Below are positions 39,501-47,697 of a stretch of 51,308 nt of DNA, one piece after another. Position numbers and translations under genes: made by a program. Source of the DNA: a virus; the IMG/VR virus record IMGVR_UViG_3300006854_000010, positions 1 to 51,308 of that record; one strand, written 5' to 3'. The first letter of the stretch is position 1; every line of letters begins with the position of its first letter. The notes under the pieces are model-generated. The model saw only the letters and a list, made by a program, of their open reading frames with translations. It was not told where the DNA came from and did no database searches.

Positions 39501-40305
39501 CTGCATTGGCTCCAACGGCGGCAGCCGTGAGGAACCTGCCCATGTCGCGCGCATCCTGGCGCACCCTGGCCGAAATGTCTTCCTTGGCCTGCGAGATGCC
39601 CTCGGCCATCCCGGCCACGCCACCCACGGCGGACGGCACACCAGATGCCAGCGTGCGCACCGCCGAAGCGCCCTCGTACCAAACCCGCTCCAGCGCAGAC
39701 ATGTTGTCCACGTCGTCGTGCGCCACCTTGGCCCGCGCTCCATCCGCGGCGATCCATGAGCGCAGGGCCGGCGCGCGCTCCATGGCTGCGTTGGCGTCAT
39801 CCAGCTTGGCGCGCTGCTTGTAGTCATCGCCGAACGCGTCCACCAGGTCGGCCGGGATGTTGTACCGCTTCGCTAGGCGCTGCTTTTCGGCCTCTTGATC
39901 CGGGTTCGCGCCGACGCCAAGCAGCATGTTTGGCTTGGCGTTTGGGTTCTTGGCCGCATCGTACAAACCGTCCAGGTCCTGATCTATCTTCGCTCCGTAC
40001 TTCTCGGCTTGCTGCTGGTGAAGCCTTTCAGCGTATGCGTTTGATGCCGCCACACTTGAAAATTTACCAAGGTGTCGGCCAGTCTTTTGGTATGCGCTGA
40101 TTGCCTCATCGTCGCCCATGATCCTTCCGTCATCGCTAACGGTTGGTATAAGAACTTCTTGGCCATCGATATTCACACCCATTGACCTGACGGTGCTAAT
40201 TGTCCCGTCTGCATTCTTTACAACAGGCCGCTTGCCAAGGTCGATATTTCCAGGCACCACAGGTGCGCCAGCGGCATTGCTATAAAGCTCGTCAAGCGTC
40301 GGCAT
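33595..40305 (-). CDS. Giant internal virion protein with multiple domains
   Basis: This encodes 2,236 residues. The N-terminal IDGQEVLIPTVSDDGRIMGD module (about 47-66) is common at the start of ejected virion proteins. A GNAT-like part lies at about 710-815 (RRQGGARKALGAV near 755). A zinc-metalloprotease motif HESGH is at 967-971. Long helical segments follow. Near the end come a membrane segment (about 2068-2092) and a calcium-loop-like DDDGDGYIDDW (2098-2108). Such large polyvalent proteins are ejected into the host to form the DNA conduit and can defend the DNA. It would be the functional counterpart of T7 gp16. Confidence 0.75.
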   Translation of the reverse strand: MPTLDELYSNAAGAPVVPGNIDLGKRPVVKNADGTISTVRSMGVNIDGQEVLIPTVSDDGRIMGDDEAISAYQKTGRHLGKFSSVAASNAYAERLHQQQAEKYGAKIDQDLDGLYDAAKNPNAKPNMLLGVGANPDQEAEKQRLAKRYNIPADLVDAFGDDYKQRAKLDDANAAMERAPALRSWIAADGARAKVAHDDVDNMSALERVWYEGASAVRTLASGVPSAVGGVAGMAEGISQAKEDISARVRQDARDMGRFLTAAAVGANAGPLGMAGFQVEPDIRPAGPQPATATDAIKAFRKGAEQVTEDVAGPLPEDAGVIRRGVRSGIQSIGQQAPGIAASIATGNPAFALLSAGVTTAGQSTAKALDAGLSGTRALAFGAIDGAIEVATEKLPVAKLLGDLKAGSSFMKTIMHQMVTEIPGEQVATLAQDFNEWATLHPEKPFSAYAAERPAAAIETLIATIVGTGAQTGAAHALAKVAGKLEADPQKLAADKAAAGAQALDEIDKLAQASKVRERSADDWQSFWQEVARDGPVKDVYVDARDLDEAALRQLVEVSPAAAQQAAESLASGVDIQIPAAEFGANVAGQSFAQGIIPHLKTDPNGMSKAQADVVMKDAGPDAEKALSEALAKADQQDAQDRSRNALAQQFIEQLNATGRFTPDVNKQNAALLAARYAALGSRLGVTPEQAFQQYPVNIAGTTPTGGALEQSALSVSPGTANTFTLGSSTIEYSVSRDGGRIDVSMIRTPKEARRQGGARKALGAVVAAADANGQQVVLTAEPMEPGTSKAKLEKFYKSLGFKPNKGRSKDFTTMAGMVREPSTSLGSLAQSTTNNASGESAAGMEAQSRLAQERAAGQVCLMVDKSGAVRPLIGVDAVDTKARAGQVILQRGVGAKEWTVLSQGDDVKASAVARARAQAEAHAKSLNQKQGQAGPAGPQAPALRGTYTPDANTIALLADANFSTLIHESGHLFLDQMGAIAARDDAPADIKTDMETVLDWFGIKAEEGLTATEVWNSMPLEQQREHHEKFARGFEAYAFEGKAPSSALAGAFQRFRGWLRRLYRSMTALDVKLSDEVRAVMDRMIATDDEIAQAKAAQSMGLMFNEADAKKLGLDYRAYQNADADADADAETTLDKRRLNDLKWLENAKSAKLKELQREAADKRREVKAEARSIVMARPVYRAWAFLTGKSGEAVVPGVTDVELLDTTASVGKLRTSAMKEMFGDSPGAAWRKLEALRMTQESGGMHPDIVAELFGYDSGEALVDALRMAMTPAQAVEAQTDAMMMERYGDIANPEELAQAALEAVSNDARARVLATELGALEKAAGTRTKTVTKAAKAFAAQVVGWQKVGELRPEKFEAAARKAAIAANKAFKAGDIAKAATEKRNELVNVYAAAAARDAQALIKRKVDVYRRAANKSIKEVAKTRDADMVQAMRAILADYGIGTKGEPAMKYLEALKGHDPDSHARMFDAVAQLTADAKDYKLTTVDEFRALTDELDVWWAQSRRVRQMEIDGNLIDQQEAAEEVAASLAAEGVPGRIPGEGYAVTPAETVVATLRSARAGLRRVESWVNARDLGHQGAFRKYVFNPIKDAADKYRAAQAAYRKRYLALLDKLDLGSSRIEAKELGYTFGRDTGGSGKQEIIHAILHTGNDSNKRKLLLGRRWATQNADGTLDTTKWDAFLKRMHDTGVIGKAEYDFAQGVWDLLEEMKAEAQKTHREVFGRSFDEITANEVVTPFGTYRGGYVPAMADPRAVSDAKTRAIIEEENQTMAQAYPSTSKGFTKGRVEYNKALLLDLRSLSGHLDKVLMFTHMERPVREVRRLLGDSSVREPLSRMDPSAYDGMLIPWLNRAARQQIETPVPAYNGLMRYISIARSRAGMAAMFANVVNAAQQITGFGLAALRVKPKHLRAGLVQYLKNPSKTAKSVAEASSYMSSRMDSEVHAMNSAIDEILLNPNVFQKAQAWAARHAYFMQSAVDNVMGPIIWTGAYNEAMEAGVGELDARRQADSVVRETQGSNLPEDISNFEAGTAITRVLTQFQGYFNMQANLLGTEFAKTQRELGLRAGMGRGLYVFTMGFFVPALISEVIVQAARGGPADDDGDGYIDDWLASLGLGLGRSAWAMVPIVGPVANVAINSWNNKPYDDRVGTAPAISMIERAAHSPRSVYDAVAGEGSARKAVKDVAALIAVTVGLPAPALARPLGYLADVAQDRVTPTGPADAVRGSITGVPSPQSKQ

Positions 40306-42047
40306 TACTTGTACCTCCCGGATTCAATTCCGGCCTGATACATCTTCTCAACAAGCGCCTGCTGCTCATCGCTCAAAGATCCGCGCGGCCCCCTGCCGCC
40401 CTCCTTGTCTCGAACGGTCTTCATGAGTTCGTCACGAGCCGCCGCAGGTATCTGTCCAAACGGCTTGGCGATGAACGTTTTGCCTGCAAGCGCAGGATCA
40501 GTGGCGATCTCGTGCCCCTTGCGCTTCGTCTGGAACATGCCGAAGATGCCGGAGCCCTGTTCGATCCCTTGGCGCAACATGCCGGCCGCGATCTCGCGGG
40601 CCTCAGGATCCGTGAGCGGGCGCTTGACGTCCGCCATCTTCGCCTCCAGCGCATCGGTCAGCGCGGTTTGGAACTTGGCGTACTCCTTCGCCTGGGCGCT
40701 GTCTGGTTTGGCGTTGATCTTCAGGCCGGCACCGCGGATCTGCGCATCCATGGCCTTGACTGTGGATGCAACCACACGATTGGTCTCCATGGCCTTGGCA
40801 TCCTGCCGCTGCATGCCCTGTGCCACGTTCAGCAGTGCGTTGACTTGGCCATCGGCCAGCTTCGGGGCGGACCGCTCGATTCCCTTGCCGTCAACGAACG
40901 CCTGGAACTTCGCCGGCTCTTCCCATGCCATGCGGCGCAGCCCGATGTACAGATTGTCGTCGGCCTCGAATGTACCCTTGGCGCGTGCCCGAGCCTGATC
41001 AGCCTTGGACTGCAGCCAGTCGCGCATCTGGCGCTCTTCCTCGGGCGCCTGGGTGCGCAACGCGGCCATAGTCTGCGCCGGGATGGCAGACATGCTGCCT
41101 TTTTCCATGAGCACGGACCATGCGCTGTTCGACACTTGGCGAGCCTGCTGCAGTTTGGCCGTCTCCACCTCGGCGTACCGTGTCTTGAGCTGCGACACCG
41201 CCGCCTCTTCATCCTGGCCGGCGAACTTCTTGCGCGTCTCGGCGATGGCTTCTGCCTGCGGCATGCCGGATGCCGTGAGGGTGTCCGCATTCGCCTGCGC
41301 TTTCAGAAGCGTGGCGCGCGCCTTGACCTCCTGGCCGATCCTGGCGCCCACATCTGCTGACATGCTGGCCCGGTTCCGATCGTAGTAGGCCTGCGCGCCG
41401 GCATCGTCATTCGCATTGAGAAGTGACGACACCACGCCGATGTGGGCCTTGTCGATGTTGTCGCGCAGGGCTGCGTTGATTTCTTCTGTGCTACGGCCCT
41501 TGGATCGAAGGTAACCGATTGTGCGCTGCCCAAGCAATGCCAATTCAGCCGGTGCCTTATCCGGGAAGAGCGCGGCCCGGTCAACGAACGATTTCACGTC
41601 GGCCTGGTAGGCGCCCTCTTCGTAGCTGTCGCGCTCCTTCGTGGCGTGCTTGGCAGCCCAGTCGAGCACCTGCCCGCGTCGCCCGTTCGCCACCTCTTGA
41701 AACGCCCTGCGCTGGTTGGCCGAAAGGCCCTCCATGACCCCGCCGGCCGCCTCGTCGAACGACGATTGCAACTGCTTGGGCACGCCCTCGGCATCCTTGC
41801 CGCGCTTGTTGATCGCGCCTTGCTCCGGGTCGAACAGGGCCATGCGCTCCCAGTCATCCAGCGCACGCCGTGCCGTGGAGATGGCGGCTATGTCCTGGTT
41901 GTGCTGGTACTCGTCGGCGACCTTGCCAAGCTGGCCGGCAACACCCTGCAGAGCCTCGCCAGTGGCCGAGCCACCATAGGCCGGCACAAACTGGCCTCGG
42001 TCTTGCGGAGCCTGTCTGCGGGCGTAGTCGTTCGGTAGCGTGGCCAT
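40305..42047 (-). CDS. Internal virion protein
   Basis: This encodes 580 residues from MATLPNDYARRQAPQDRGQF. It is nearly all helical with Ala/Arg/Glu-rich repeats, the character of internal core proteins (T7 gp15-like). Start and stop overlap neighbours by one base. Position between the gp14-like gene and the giant protein matches the podovirus core order. Confidence 0.7.
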   Translation of the reverse strand: MATLPNDYARRQAPQDRGQFVPAYGGSATGEALQGVAGQLGKVADEYQHNQDIAAISTARRALDDWERMALFDPEQGAINKRGKDAEGVPKQLQSSFDEAAGGVMEGLSANQRRAFQEVANGRRGQVLDWAAKHATKERDSYEEGAYQADVKSFVDRAALFPDKAPAELALLGQRTIGYLRSKGRSTEEINAALRDNIDKAHIGVVSSLLNANDDAGAQAYYDRNRASMSADVGARIGQEVKARATLLKAQANADTLTASGMPQAEAIAETRKKFAGQDEEAAVSQLKTRYAEVETAKLQQARQVSNSAWSVLMEKGSMSAIPAQTMAALRTQAPEEERQMRDWLQSKADQARARAKGTFEADDNLYIGLRRMAWEEPAKFQAFVDGKGIERSAPKLADGQVNALLNVAQGMQRQDAKAMETNRVVASTVKAMDAQIRGAGLKINAKPDSAQAKEYAKFQTALTDALEAKMADVKRPLTDPEAREIAAGMLRQGIEQGSGIFGMFQTKRKGHEIATDPALAGKTFIAKPFGQIPAAARDELMKTVRDKEGGRGPRGSLSDEQQALVEKMYQAGIESGRYK

Positions 42048-42574
42048 CAGCGACGCGCCATCACATCGGCGCCAGTGGCACTGTATTTCGTGCCGCCAGC
42101 ATCATTGTTGTACGAGTAAGCATTGAACCCGCCGCCGCCGAAATTCTGATACATCTTCGAGCCCATGCTGATCAGGCTTCCAAGTTGCTGGAACTGGTTC
42201 TCGCCGCTCATGTCGGACGCGGCCCGGCGGCGCTGTGTCGCTGCCGCTTCGCGGCTCCTGGCCCCGGTCTCGCCGCTGTAGATGGCTGACATGGCGCGGT
42301 ATTCGGCGTCCGACGTGATGTCGCCGGCCAGATTGGCAATCGTCGGATCGCTCGACGGCGCGCGAGCCAGCAGTCTGGAGAGAGCGAGCCTGCCCTGCCT
42401 GCGCTCTTCCAACGCATCACGCTGCGCCATTGCGCGGTCAACCTGCGCCTGCCTCTGCAGTTGAACCGCATCAGCCTCGGCCGCAGCCTCTCCGGCCGCA
42501 GCCTGCCTGCGCTGCCCGATCATGTTCAGAACGGTGGGCGCGACTGCCATAACGATGGGAAGTGCTGCGGCCAT
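42047..42574 (-). CDS. Internal virion protein, gp14-like
   Basis: This encodes 175 residues from MAAALPIVMAVAPTVLNMIG. A hydrophobic N-terminal segment is followed by a Gln/Arg/Ala-rich coiled middle and a Gly/Tyr/Asn-rich end. Small core proteins at this position insert in the outer membrane during ejection. TGATG-coupled to the upstream gene. Confidence 0.65.
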   Translation of the reverse strand: MAAALPIVMAVAPTVLNMIGQRRQAAAGEAAAEADAVQLQRQAQVDRAMAQRDALEERRQGRLALSRLLARAPSSDPTIANLAGDITSDAEYRAMSAIYSGETGARSREAAATQRRRAASDMSGENQFQQLGSLISMGSKMYQNFGGGGFNAYSYNNDAGGTKYSATGADVMARR

Positions 42575-42906
42575 CAGTTGCTCCAGACCCCGTCGCCACG
42601 GTCAGCCAGGCCACACCATTCAAGCAGCCGCGCCGAAGTGGGCTCGGCACAATCCTGCAGCGCGATCACCGGCCCAGCGATCATGCCGCGCACGAGGCAA
42701 GCCAGGCGAGCCAGCGTGATGACATGCGCGCGGCCGGCCGGCGTCACCGATGAGAAGAGCTGCAGGTGATCGCCGGCCAAGCCGATCCCGCCAATCGCCA
42801 CGAGCTGACCGCTCACCTCAGCGACAGCCGCACGCATGCTGAACGGAGGCGGCCCACCATACCAGCGCTGCACATCCTCCGCAGTGGCGTAGCGCACGGC
42901 CGTCAT
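42574..42906 (-). CDS. GNAT-like protein in the tail gene cluster
   Basis: This encodes 110 residues from MTAVRYATAEDVQRWYGGPP (ATGA overlap; the frame to 42978 is rejected). The order of strands with EVSGQLVAIGGIGLAGDHLQ and a C-terminal ARLLEWCGLADRG resembles a short GNAT fold. Similar small GNAT-like proteins occur between tail tube and internal genes in podoviruses. Acetyltransferase activity is unproven. Confidence 0.65.
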   Translation of the reverse strand: MTAVRYATAEDVQRWYGGPPPFSMRAAVAEVSGQLVAIGGIGLAGDHLQLFSSVTPAGRAHVITLARLACLVRGMIAGPVIALQDCAEPTSARLLEWCGLADRGDGVWSN

Positions 42907-45638
42907 TTGCTGTTCGACTCCATGTCGATCACCATGGCCAACACGTGCGCATGTCCGGGCGAGTCGGCGCGCAGGCAAACTCGCGCGTCAGTTGTCCAGT
43001 CGCCACGCGGGAACGTCACCATGTCGCCCTCCAGTTCGTCGATAGCATTTGCCGCAGTGCCGTAGAACTCAATTTCCGGCAGTGGGTCAAGGGTATCAAA
43101 GTCTGGGCCATAGCGAAGGCTTGTGCGGTCAGTGTCAGCCAGCACAAGACCCAACGCCTCCACCTTCTTGCGCGCCCCAAGCGCCGACCTGCCGCCACCA
43201 GAAAGGTAGGCGAGCTTCGTGGAGCGCGAGTCCGCCGAGTAGGCCAAGCCAATGCACGCAGTTGACACCGCGGCAGGAAGTGCGATCTGTCCGCCGCTCA
43301 CAGTGAATGTGACCTGTGATGCCCCATGCCCAGTGCTCAGGCGAGAGCCGTCGGCCCATACCACCACGGCCTCTCCATTCAGGTGACCAAGCCCGGTAAT
43401 GGTTGTCGTCGGCGCCCCAGAGTAGTACACGAACGCATCGCACGTTTTGTTTGTCGTTCCGCCTCGGCATTCCGTCTGCTTTGCGAGTTTCTCCACGTAT
43501 GTGGCGTCCACGCCGTTTATATTGCGCGTGACTGTGAAATACACCTCATCATCAAGCGTGCCATCGGGTGCCGGCATGATAAGCACATCGATGATGGCTC
43601 CGTCCGTCTCAATCAGATTCAGCGCATTCACCTGCTCAGGAGCGTTCGCCGTGAGTACAAGACATTTACCATCTGATCGCACGGCATACAGCATTGTCTC
43701 AGGCTGGCGAGCCACTGACAGCGCCACAATGCCAGGATATCCAAGCTCAGGCGCAAAATTCAGTACATCGGTAGGCGTGTAGTTGAACCCGCTCGTATCT
43801 GGCTGCAGCAGGAATATCTTTGTCCCGGACCGGTTGACGAAAAACACCGCATCATCTGTAGGCGCGCACTGCACATTCCCACTGCCCTGCGTAGATGTAT
43901 TGCGAGGATCGAAGTTTGTGGGCGTCAGCGGATCATCCAGGTTCGACGAGATAGCCGACACCTCCGCACCTTGCGCGCCCAGCACCAGCCGTCGCAGCGA
44001 TGCAATCCAGTTGACCGAATCCACCGGGCCGCTGGTGATAGTGCGATTGATCGGTCCGGCATCGCCTTCGAACGTTTCATCGAACGAAGAGAATGCGTCG
44101 GACACTGAGCCCCAGGCCTTGCCGGACCCAGCCCACCACAGACGCAGACCATGAAACTTCACGGCACTCGGGAAACCCCGCCTCGTTGACCACTCGCCCT
44201 CTTGCCAGATGTCTGTGGCCGTGGTGGCGCCCAGGTCTGACAGCACCTCTGCGCTCGCGCTCGTAGAGCTAGCCACCGCAGTGATTCGCGCAATGCCTCG
44301 CACACTCCCTGACGAGATTGACAGGCGCACATCAGCCGTGCCGCTGGTGTAGTTGCCGGTCTTCACGCCGATGCGGTAGTACACGATGGAGTTGTCCAGC
44401 CCATCCGCGAGTGTCGTTGCAACCGGAGCCGTCCAAGGCCCCGGCGTGGCCACATCGGCCCATGGCCCGGCCGACGTATCAACCGAGCGCTGCAGCGTCA
44501 CCGTGGCAACGAACGTGTTGGTGATCGTGATGGAGAAAGAGCGGGCCGTTCCAACACCAATCACCTGGATGGCGTTCGTGAAGACATTCTGCGCCGTGAT
44601 GCTGGCGGTGACCGTTTGCCCAGACGAAGACAGTGAGAACAGCGCCCCCACGCCGTGATCTGGCGGCTCGTGGTTGATGCTGAACACCGGCCGCGATGCG
44701 GTAAGCGTGACGTTGCCGGTCAGGCCGCTGGCCGTGATTGTCGTGGGCGTCAGGTTCTCGACCATGAACGGCCCGTCATCTGCCACGTACGCCACCAGCG
44801 ACCAGGATCTGCCGTTCGTGCGGCGCTCGATCTTGCGCTGATGGCGCCCCGCGCCGCCGCTTGTCTTGCTGGTCAAAAAGATAACGTCAGCAGACTGGTC
44901 ATAGCGAATACTGCGCAACTCCGCTTGCGTGCCCCACGGCGTCGCAATAGCAAGCGTGCCGGTACTGATGCTGCATGAATCAACCCGGATCAGTCGAAGG
45001 TATCGACTGAAGAACCTTACATACACCGTACCGCCAGTTGGCGTAAACGACAGGTAGTGATAGCCAGGGCCAAGCTCTGACTCGGAAAACAGATCCGCTG
45101 CGCCTGACGTTGAGCCAACCTGGAAGCTCACGGGCCCGCGCACTACATCGATGCGGATGCAGTGCTCTACATTCTGGTCGGCGCCCGCTACAGTTACGGC
45201 CTGCTCGCGAATCGCAAAGGCCGTGCCATTGCCAACAAGGTCAAGGAACCCGGCCCCTATCGTTGATGTGCCGCCAGCCTCATCCAGATCGGTCCAGTTG
45301 GTGCCGGCAGAGAACGATGAATTCAGAATCGTGGTAGAAACTGACGGGTATGCCACCAAAACATCGTTAATGCGAACTCGCATCGTGATGTTAGACAGCT
45401 CGATGACCGCCTTATCGTCAGTGGATTTGACGAAGGCTATTTGTCTTCCAATAGTGCCAGATCCGACCCCGCCGATATACTGCATGCCGGGCCGCATGAA
45501 CATGTACCCGACACTGCGAATCATCCAGTTCGTCAGCGTGGTTGCGCATACCGACAGCTTGCGTAGATCCAGCCGTGCAAGAAGGTACTTGCTGACCAGC
45601 CCACCGTTGAAGCGCAGGATTTCCAGCGCGCCACGCAT
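42903..45638 (-). CDS. Tail tubular protein B-like nozzle protein
   Basis: This encodes 911 residues. The start MRGALEILRFNGGLVSKYLL and the RSVGYMFMRPGMQYIGGV part are typical of tail tubular protein B/nozzle proteins. Long beta-rich central and C-terminal domains follow. It should form the end of the short tail, contacting the gp11-like adaptor encoded just before it and the spike. Confidence 0.8.
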   Translation of the reverse strand: MRGALEILRFNGGLVSKYLLARLDLRKLSVCATTLTNWMIRSVGYMFMRPGMQYIGGVGSGTIGRQIAFVKSTDDKAVIELSNITMRVRINDVLVAYPSVSTTILNSSFSAGTNWTDLDEAGGTSTIGAGFLDLVGNGTAFAIREQAVTVAGADQNVEHCIRIDVVRGPVSFQVGSTSGAADLFSESELGPGYHYLSFTPTGGTVYVRFFSRYLRLIRVDSCSISTGTLAIATPWGTQAELRSIRYDQSADVIFLTSKTSGGAGRHQRKIERRTNGRSWSLVAYVADDGPFMVENLTPTTITASGLTGNVTLTASRPVFSINHEPPDHGVGALFSLSSSGQTVTASITAQNVFTNAIQVIGVGTARSFSITITNTFVATVTLQRSVDTSAGPWADVATPGPWTAPVATTLADGLDNSIVYYRIGVKTGNYTSGTADVRLSISSGSVRGIARITAVASSTSASAEVLSDLGATTATDIWQEGEWSTRRGFPSAVKFHGLRLWWAGSGKAWGSVSDAFSSFDETFEGDAGPINRTITSGPVDSVNWIASLRRLVLGAQGAEVSAISSNLDDPLTPTNFDPRNTSTQGSGNVQCAPTDDAVFFVNRSGTKIFLLQPDTSGFNYTPTDVLNFAPELGYPGIVALSVARQPETMLYAVRSDGKCLVLTANAPEQVNALNLIETDGAIIDVLIMPAPDGTLDDEVYFTVTRNINGVDATYVEKLAKQTECRGGTTNKTCDAFVYYSGAPTTTITGLGHLNGEAVVVWADGSRLSTGHGASQVTFTVSGGQIALPAAVSTACIGLAYSADSRSTKLAYLSGGGRSALGARKKVEALGLVLADTDRTSLRYGPDFDTLDPLPEIEFYGTAANAIDELEGDMVTFPRGDWTTDARVCLRADSPGHAHVLAMVIDMESNSK

Positions 45639-46291
45639 TAGAAGCTCGGGAACCCGCGTGGGCCGAATCTGTTGTAATCACTCGCTCCAGCGCGGGCGCG
45701 CACCCACGATCCGGCCGGCATGGTGCGCGTCGGCTCGTTCACAACATCCTTGCCGCGGGCGTCCGACAGTACCTGCGCCGCCAGGCCCATCATGGAACGG
45801 CCATCATCCGTGAGCGGCCCGGCCATGCGAGATGCCAGCTTGGCCGAAGCGTAGTCTTGGAACGACCTGGGCCAGATGGCCAGATTGCCGCCGAAGCTCA
45901 CGTCGTCGCTGATGTAGCGCACGTACAGCGTGTCCAGGTCACTGAACAGAAACCCGGCCTCGTCGTAGTAGCAATCATGCGGGCATTGCATGTGCGCGTC
46001 CACGAATACGCCGATGGTCCTGATCCAGTCGTCCGCTTTCTGGTAAGCGTACTGCAACCCCTGACCGTTGAACTGCGGATCGATGCCGGGCTCGTACAGG
46101 ATCTGGCATGCGCGGAGGGCGAACCGCCAGCACCCATCCTCCAGGCACCCGCGCACGAAGTCGTTGTCCCAGATGTCATTGGCCAGCCGGGCCGGCTCGC
46201 GGGTGTTACCGGCAAGCTCGCTGGCACTGAGCTTGCCATTGCGCAGCAGCCTCAAGCTGTCGTTTATTACGCCCAACTTGGTCGCCGCCAC
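45638..46291 (-). CDS. Tail tubular protein A-like adaptor
   Basis: This encodes 217 residues from MAATKLGVINDSLRLLRNGK. The pattern of helices with ARLANDIWDNDFVRGCLEDG and WRFALRACQI is that of tail tubular protein A (gp11-like), which joins the portal to the nozzle. It ends at the nozzle gene start. Confidence 0.8.
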   Translation of the reverse strand: MAATKLGVINDSLRLLRNGKLSASELAGNTREPARLANDIWDNDFVRGCLEDGCWRFALRACQILYEPGIDPQFNGQGLQYAYQKADDWIRTIGVFVDAHMQCPHDCYYDEAGFLFSDLDTLYVRYISDDVSFGGNLAIWPRSFQDYASAKLASRMAGPLTDDGRSMMGLAAQVLSDARGKDVVNEPTRTMPAGSWVRARAGASDYNRFGPRGFPSF

Positions 46292-46293
46292 GA

Positions 46294-46716
46294 TCAGCCC
46301 TCGGTATTCTCAGCCAGCCACTTCTGTGCGTCCTGCTCGCTGGTGAAATTGCCGCGCACGACCTTGTCATCCGCCTTGCGGATCACGCGCACCCAGCGGC
46401 TCACGCGGTCAATCTTGAAGTCGGCGGCCTTGTCCTTCTTGATCGCCTGGTCCGACAGGTTGGCCATGTGCACCAGCTTCAGGGTGGCGGTGTACTCGTC
46501 GCACGCGATCACGACATAGTCACCGATCCAGGTCATGCCCTCCGGCATCACGCGGATGAATGCGCCAGGCGTCAGGCGGCGCGCATAGTGCATCCAGTAG
46601 GACGGCACCAGCACATCCTCGGGAGCCGTGCCGTACTCGGGCAGGGCCACGAATTGGGCTTGCAGGTGGTGTGCGGCGCCGAACTGCCCAGCGCTGTGAC
46701 TCAGGTGTTTGCTCAC
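46294..46716 (-). CDS. Putative virion protein
   Basis: This encodes 140 residues from GTG at 46716, with AAGGA 5-6 bases upstream; the frame to 46764 runs through the terminator and is rejected. Central strands (GAFIRVMPEGMTWIGDYVVI) and a charged C-terminus are visible. It lies between head and tail genes, suiting a head-completion or tail-fibre adaptor role. Confidence 0.65.
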   Translation of the reverse strand: MSKHLSHSAGQFGAAHHLQAQFVALPEYGTAPEDVLVPSYWMHYARRLTPGAFIRVMPEGMTWIGDYVVIACDEYTATLKLVHMANLSDQAIKKDKAADFKIDRVSRWVRVIRKADDKVVRGNFTSEQDAQKWLAENTEG

Positions 46717-46729
46717 GCTCGTCCTTTGC

Positions 46730-46762
46730 AAAAAGCCCGCACCCGACATAGCCGGGGCGGGC
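46730..46762 (-). terminator. Intrinsic terminator between head and tail genes
   Basis: On the minus strand GCCCGCCCCG pairs with CGGGTGCGGGC (10 bp with one bulged T) around a GCTATGT loop and is followed directly by TTTTT. It should reduce transcription from head genes into tail genes. The next gene starts 14 bases later, so read-through or partial termination must supply it. Confidence 0.8.
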
Positions 46763-46785
46763 AAGCCCGTGAGGGCGAGAGGTAC

Positions 46786-47052
46786 TTACGCCAGAGTGGC
46801 GGCCGAGATGGTCACCGCGCCGGTTGACTGGGTAGCCGTGATGACTTGGTGGATCGTCGTCTCGATCGTGGCGGTCGTCTTGTTGACGATCACCACATCA
46901 CCAACACGCATGCCGTAGGTGTAGCCGTCACTGAAATAGCTGGCGCCCTCCACGGTTGCATGCGCGTCTGTGCTGCTGTAGACGAAGACACGAGGGCCGC
47001 CGCCAGAGCCGCCAGGCAGGCACTGGGCTGGGTTCGAAACTGAATAAGCCAT
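46786..47052 (-). CDS. Small putative virion protein
   Basis: This encodes 88 residues from MAYSVSNPAQCLPGGSGGGP. A Gly-rich start is followed by beta-rich VGDVVIVNKTTATIETTIHQ. It is likely a head decoration or completion protein, being just downstream of the capsid. It is separated from the capsid gene by the HNH gene. Confidence 0.65.
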   Translation of the reverse strand: MAYSVSNPAQCLPGGSGGGPRVFVYSSTDAHATVEGASYFSDGYTYGMRVGDVVIVNKTTATIETTIHQVITATQSTGAVTISAATLA

Positions 47053-47061
47053 GATTTGTTC

Positions 47062-47685
47062 CTAGATATGAAAACGGTTTGACTTCGACTGGTTCACAGC
47101 CGCTGGAATGACTTGCAGGTTGTGGTGCACGTGCAGCCCACTCACCTTCCTGCCGCGCAACGGGACCTCGTGGTCCACATGCACGTCGTGGCCGAAATCG
47201 CGGTAGATCGCAGCCAGCGCATACATGGCCTCGATAGCATCGTGATCGGCCCAGGGCGGCGTTTGCTTCAGCAGGGCGGCGCGGCGCTTCGCAGCGTACG
47301 CATTGGCAATGCCTGGGTTGTTGGTGAGGAAGCGCTGCTTCGTGGCCGCGTCCTTCTCCGGGTTAGCGGCATGCCAGGCTCGTGACCTGGCCGAAGCATG
47401 CTCGGCGTTTGCCTCATACCACTGCAGACTGGCTGCATTGGCTTGATCGCGGTTCGCCGCGTACCAGCGTCGTTGGTTTTCAATGCCAACGGTACGCCGG
47501 TACTCACGCTGCTGATCGGCGTTGCGCTGCTTCCATGAAGTGGCATGAGAAAGCTTACATTGAACGCATCCATGATCGAGCACAAGCCTTTCAGCAATAT
47601 GCCCGTTCTTGCATGGCTTGCCGGTGAAATACCGTTTCATCCCTGCCGCGATTGCCGCTGCGCGTTCTTTGCCAGTCTTCTTCAT
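47062..47685 (-). CDS. HNH homing endonuclease next to the capsid gene
   Basis: This encodes 207 residues. A zinc-finger start (GKPCKNGH, later GCVQCK) is followed by Trp/Ala-rich helical DNA-binding repeats (RRWYAANRDQANAASLQWYE) and a C-terminal HNH core (DVHVDHEVPLRGRKVSGLHV, then HHNLQVI). It is a free-standing mobile gene inserted between major capsid and the small head gene, a common homing position. Confidence 0.85.
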   Translation of the reverse strand: MKKTGKERAAAIAAGMKRYFTGKPCKNGHIAERLVLDHGCVQCKLSHATSWKQRNADQQREYRRTVGIENQRRWYAANRDQANAASLQWYEANAEHASARSRAWHAANPEKDAATKQRFLTNNPGIANAYAAKRRAALLKQTPPWADHDAIEAMYALAAIYRDFGHDVHVDHEVPLRGRKVSGLHVHHNLQVIPAAVNQSKSNRFHI

Positions 47686-47697
47686 GTCAGTTAGCGC

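Noticed and set aside
33595-40305. Reverse transcriptase/diversity-generating element near the tail genes
   Set aside because: No reverse transcriptase motif or template/variable repeat pair was seen around the tailspike or giant protein.
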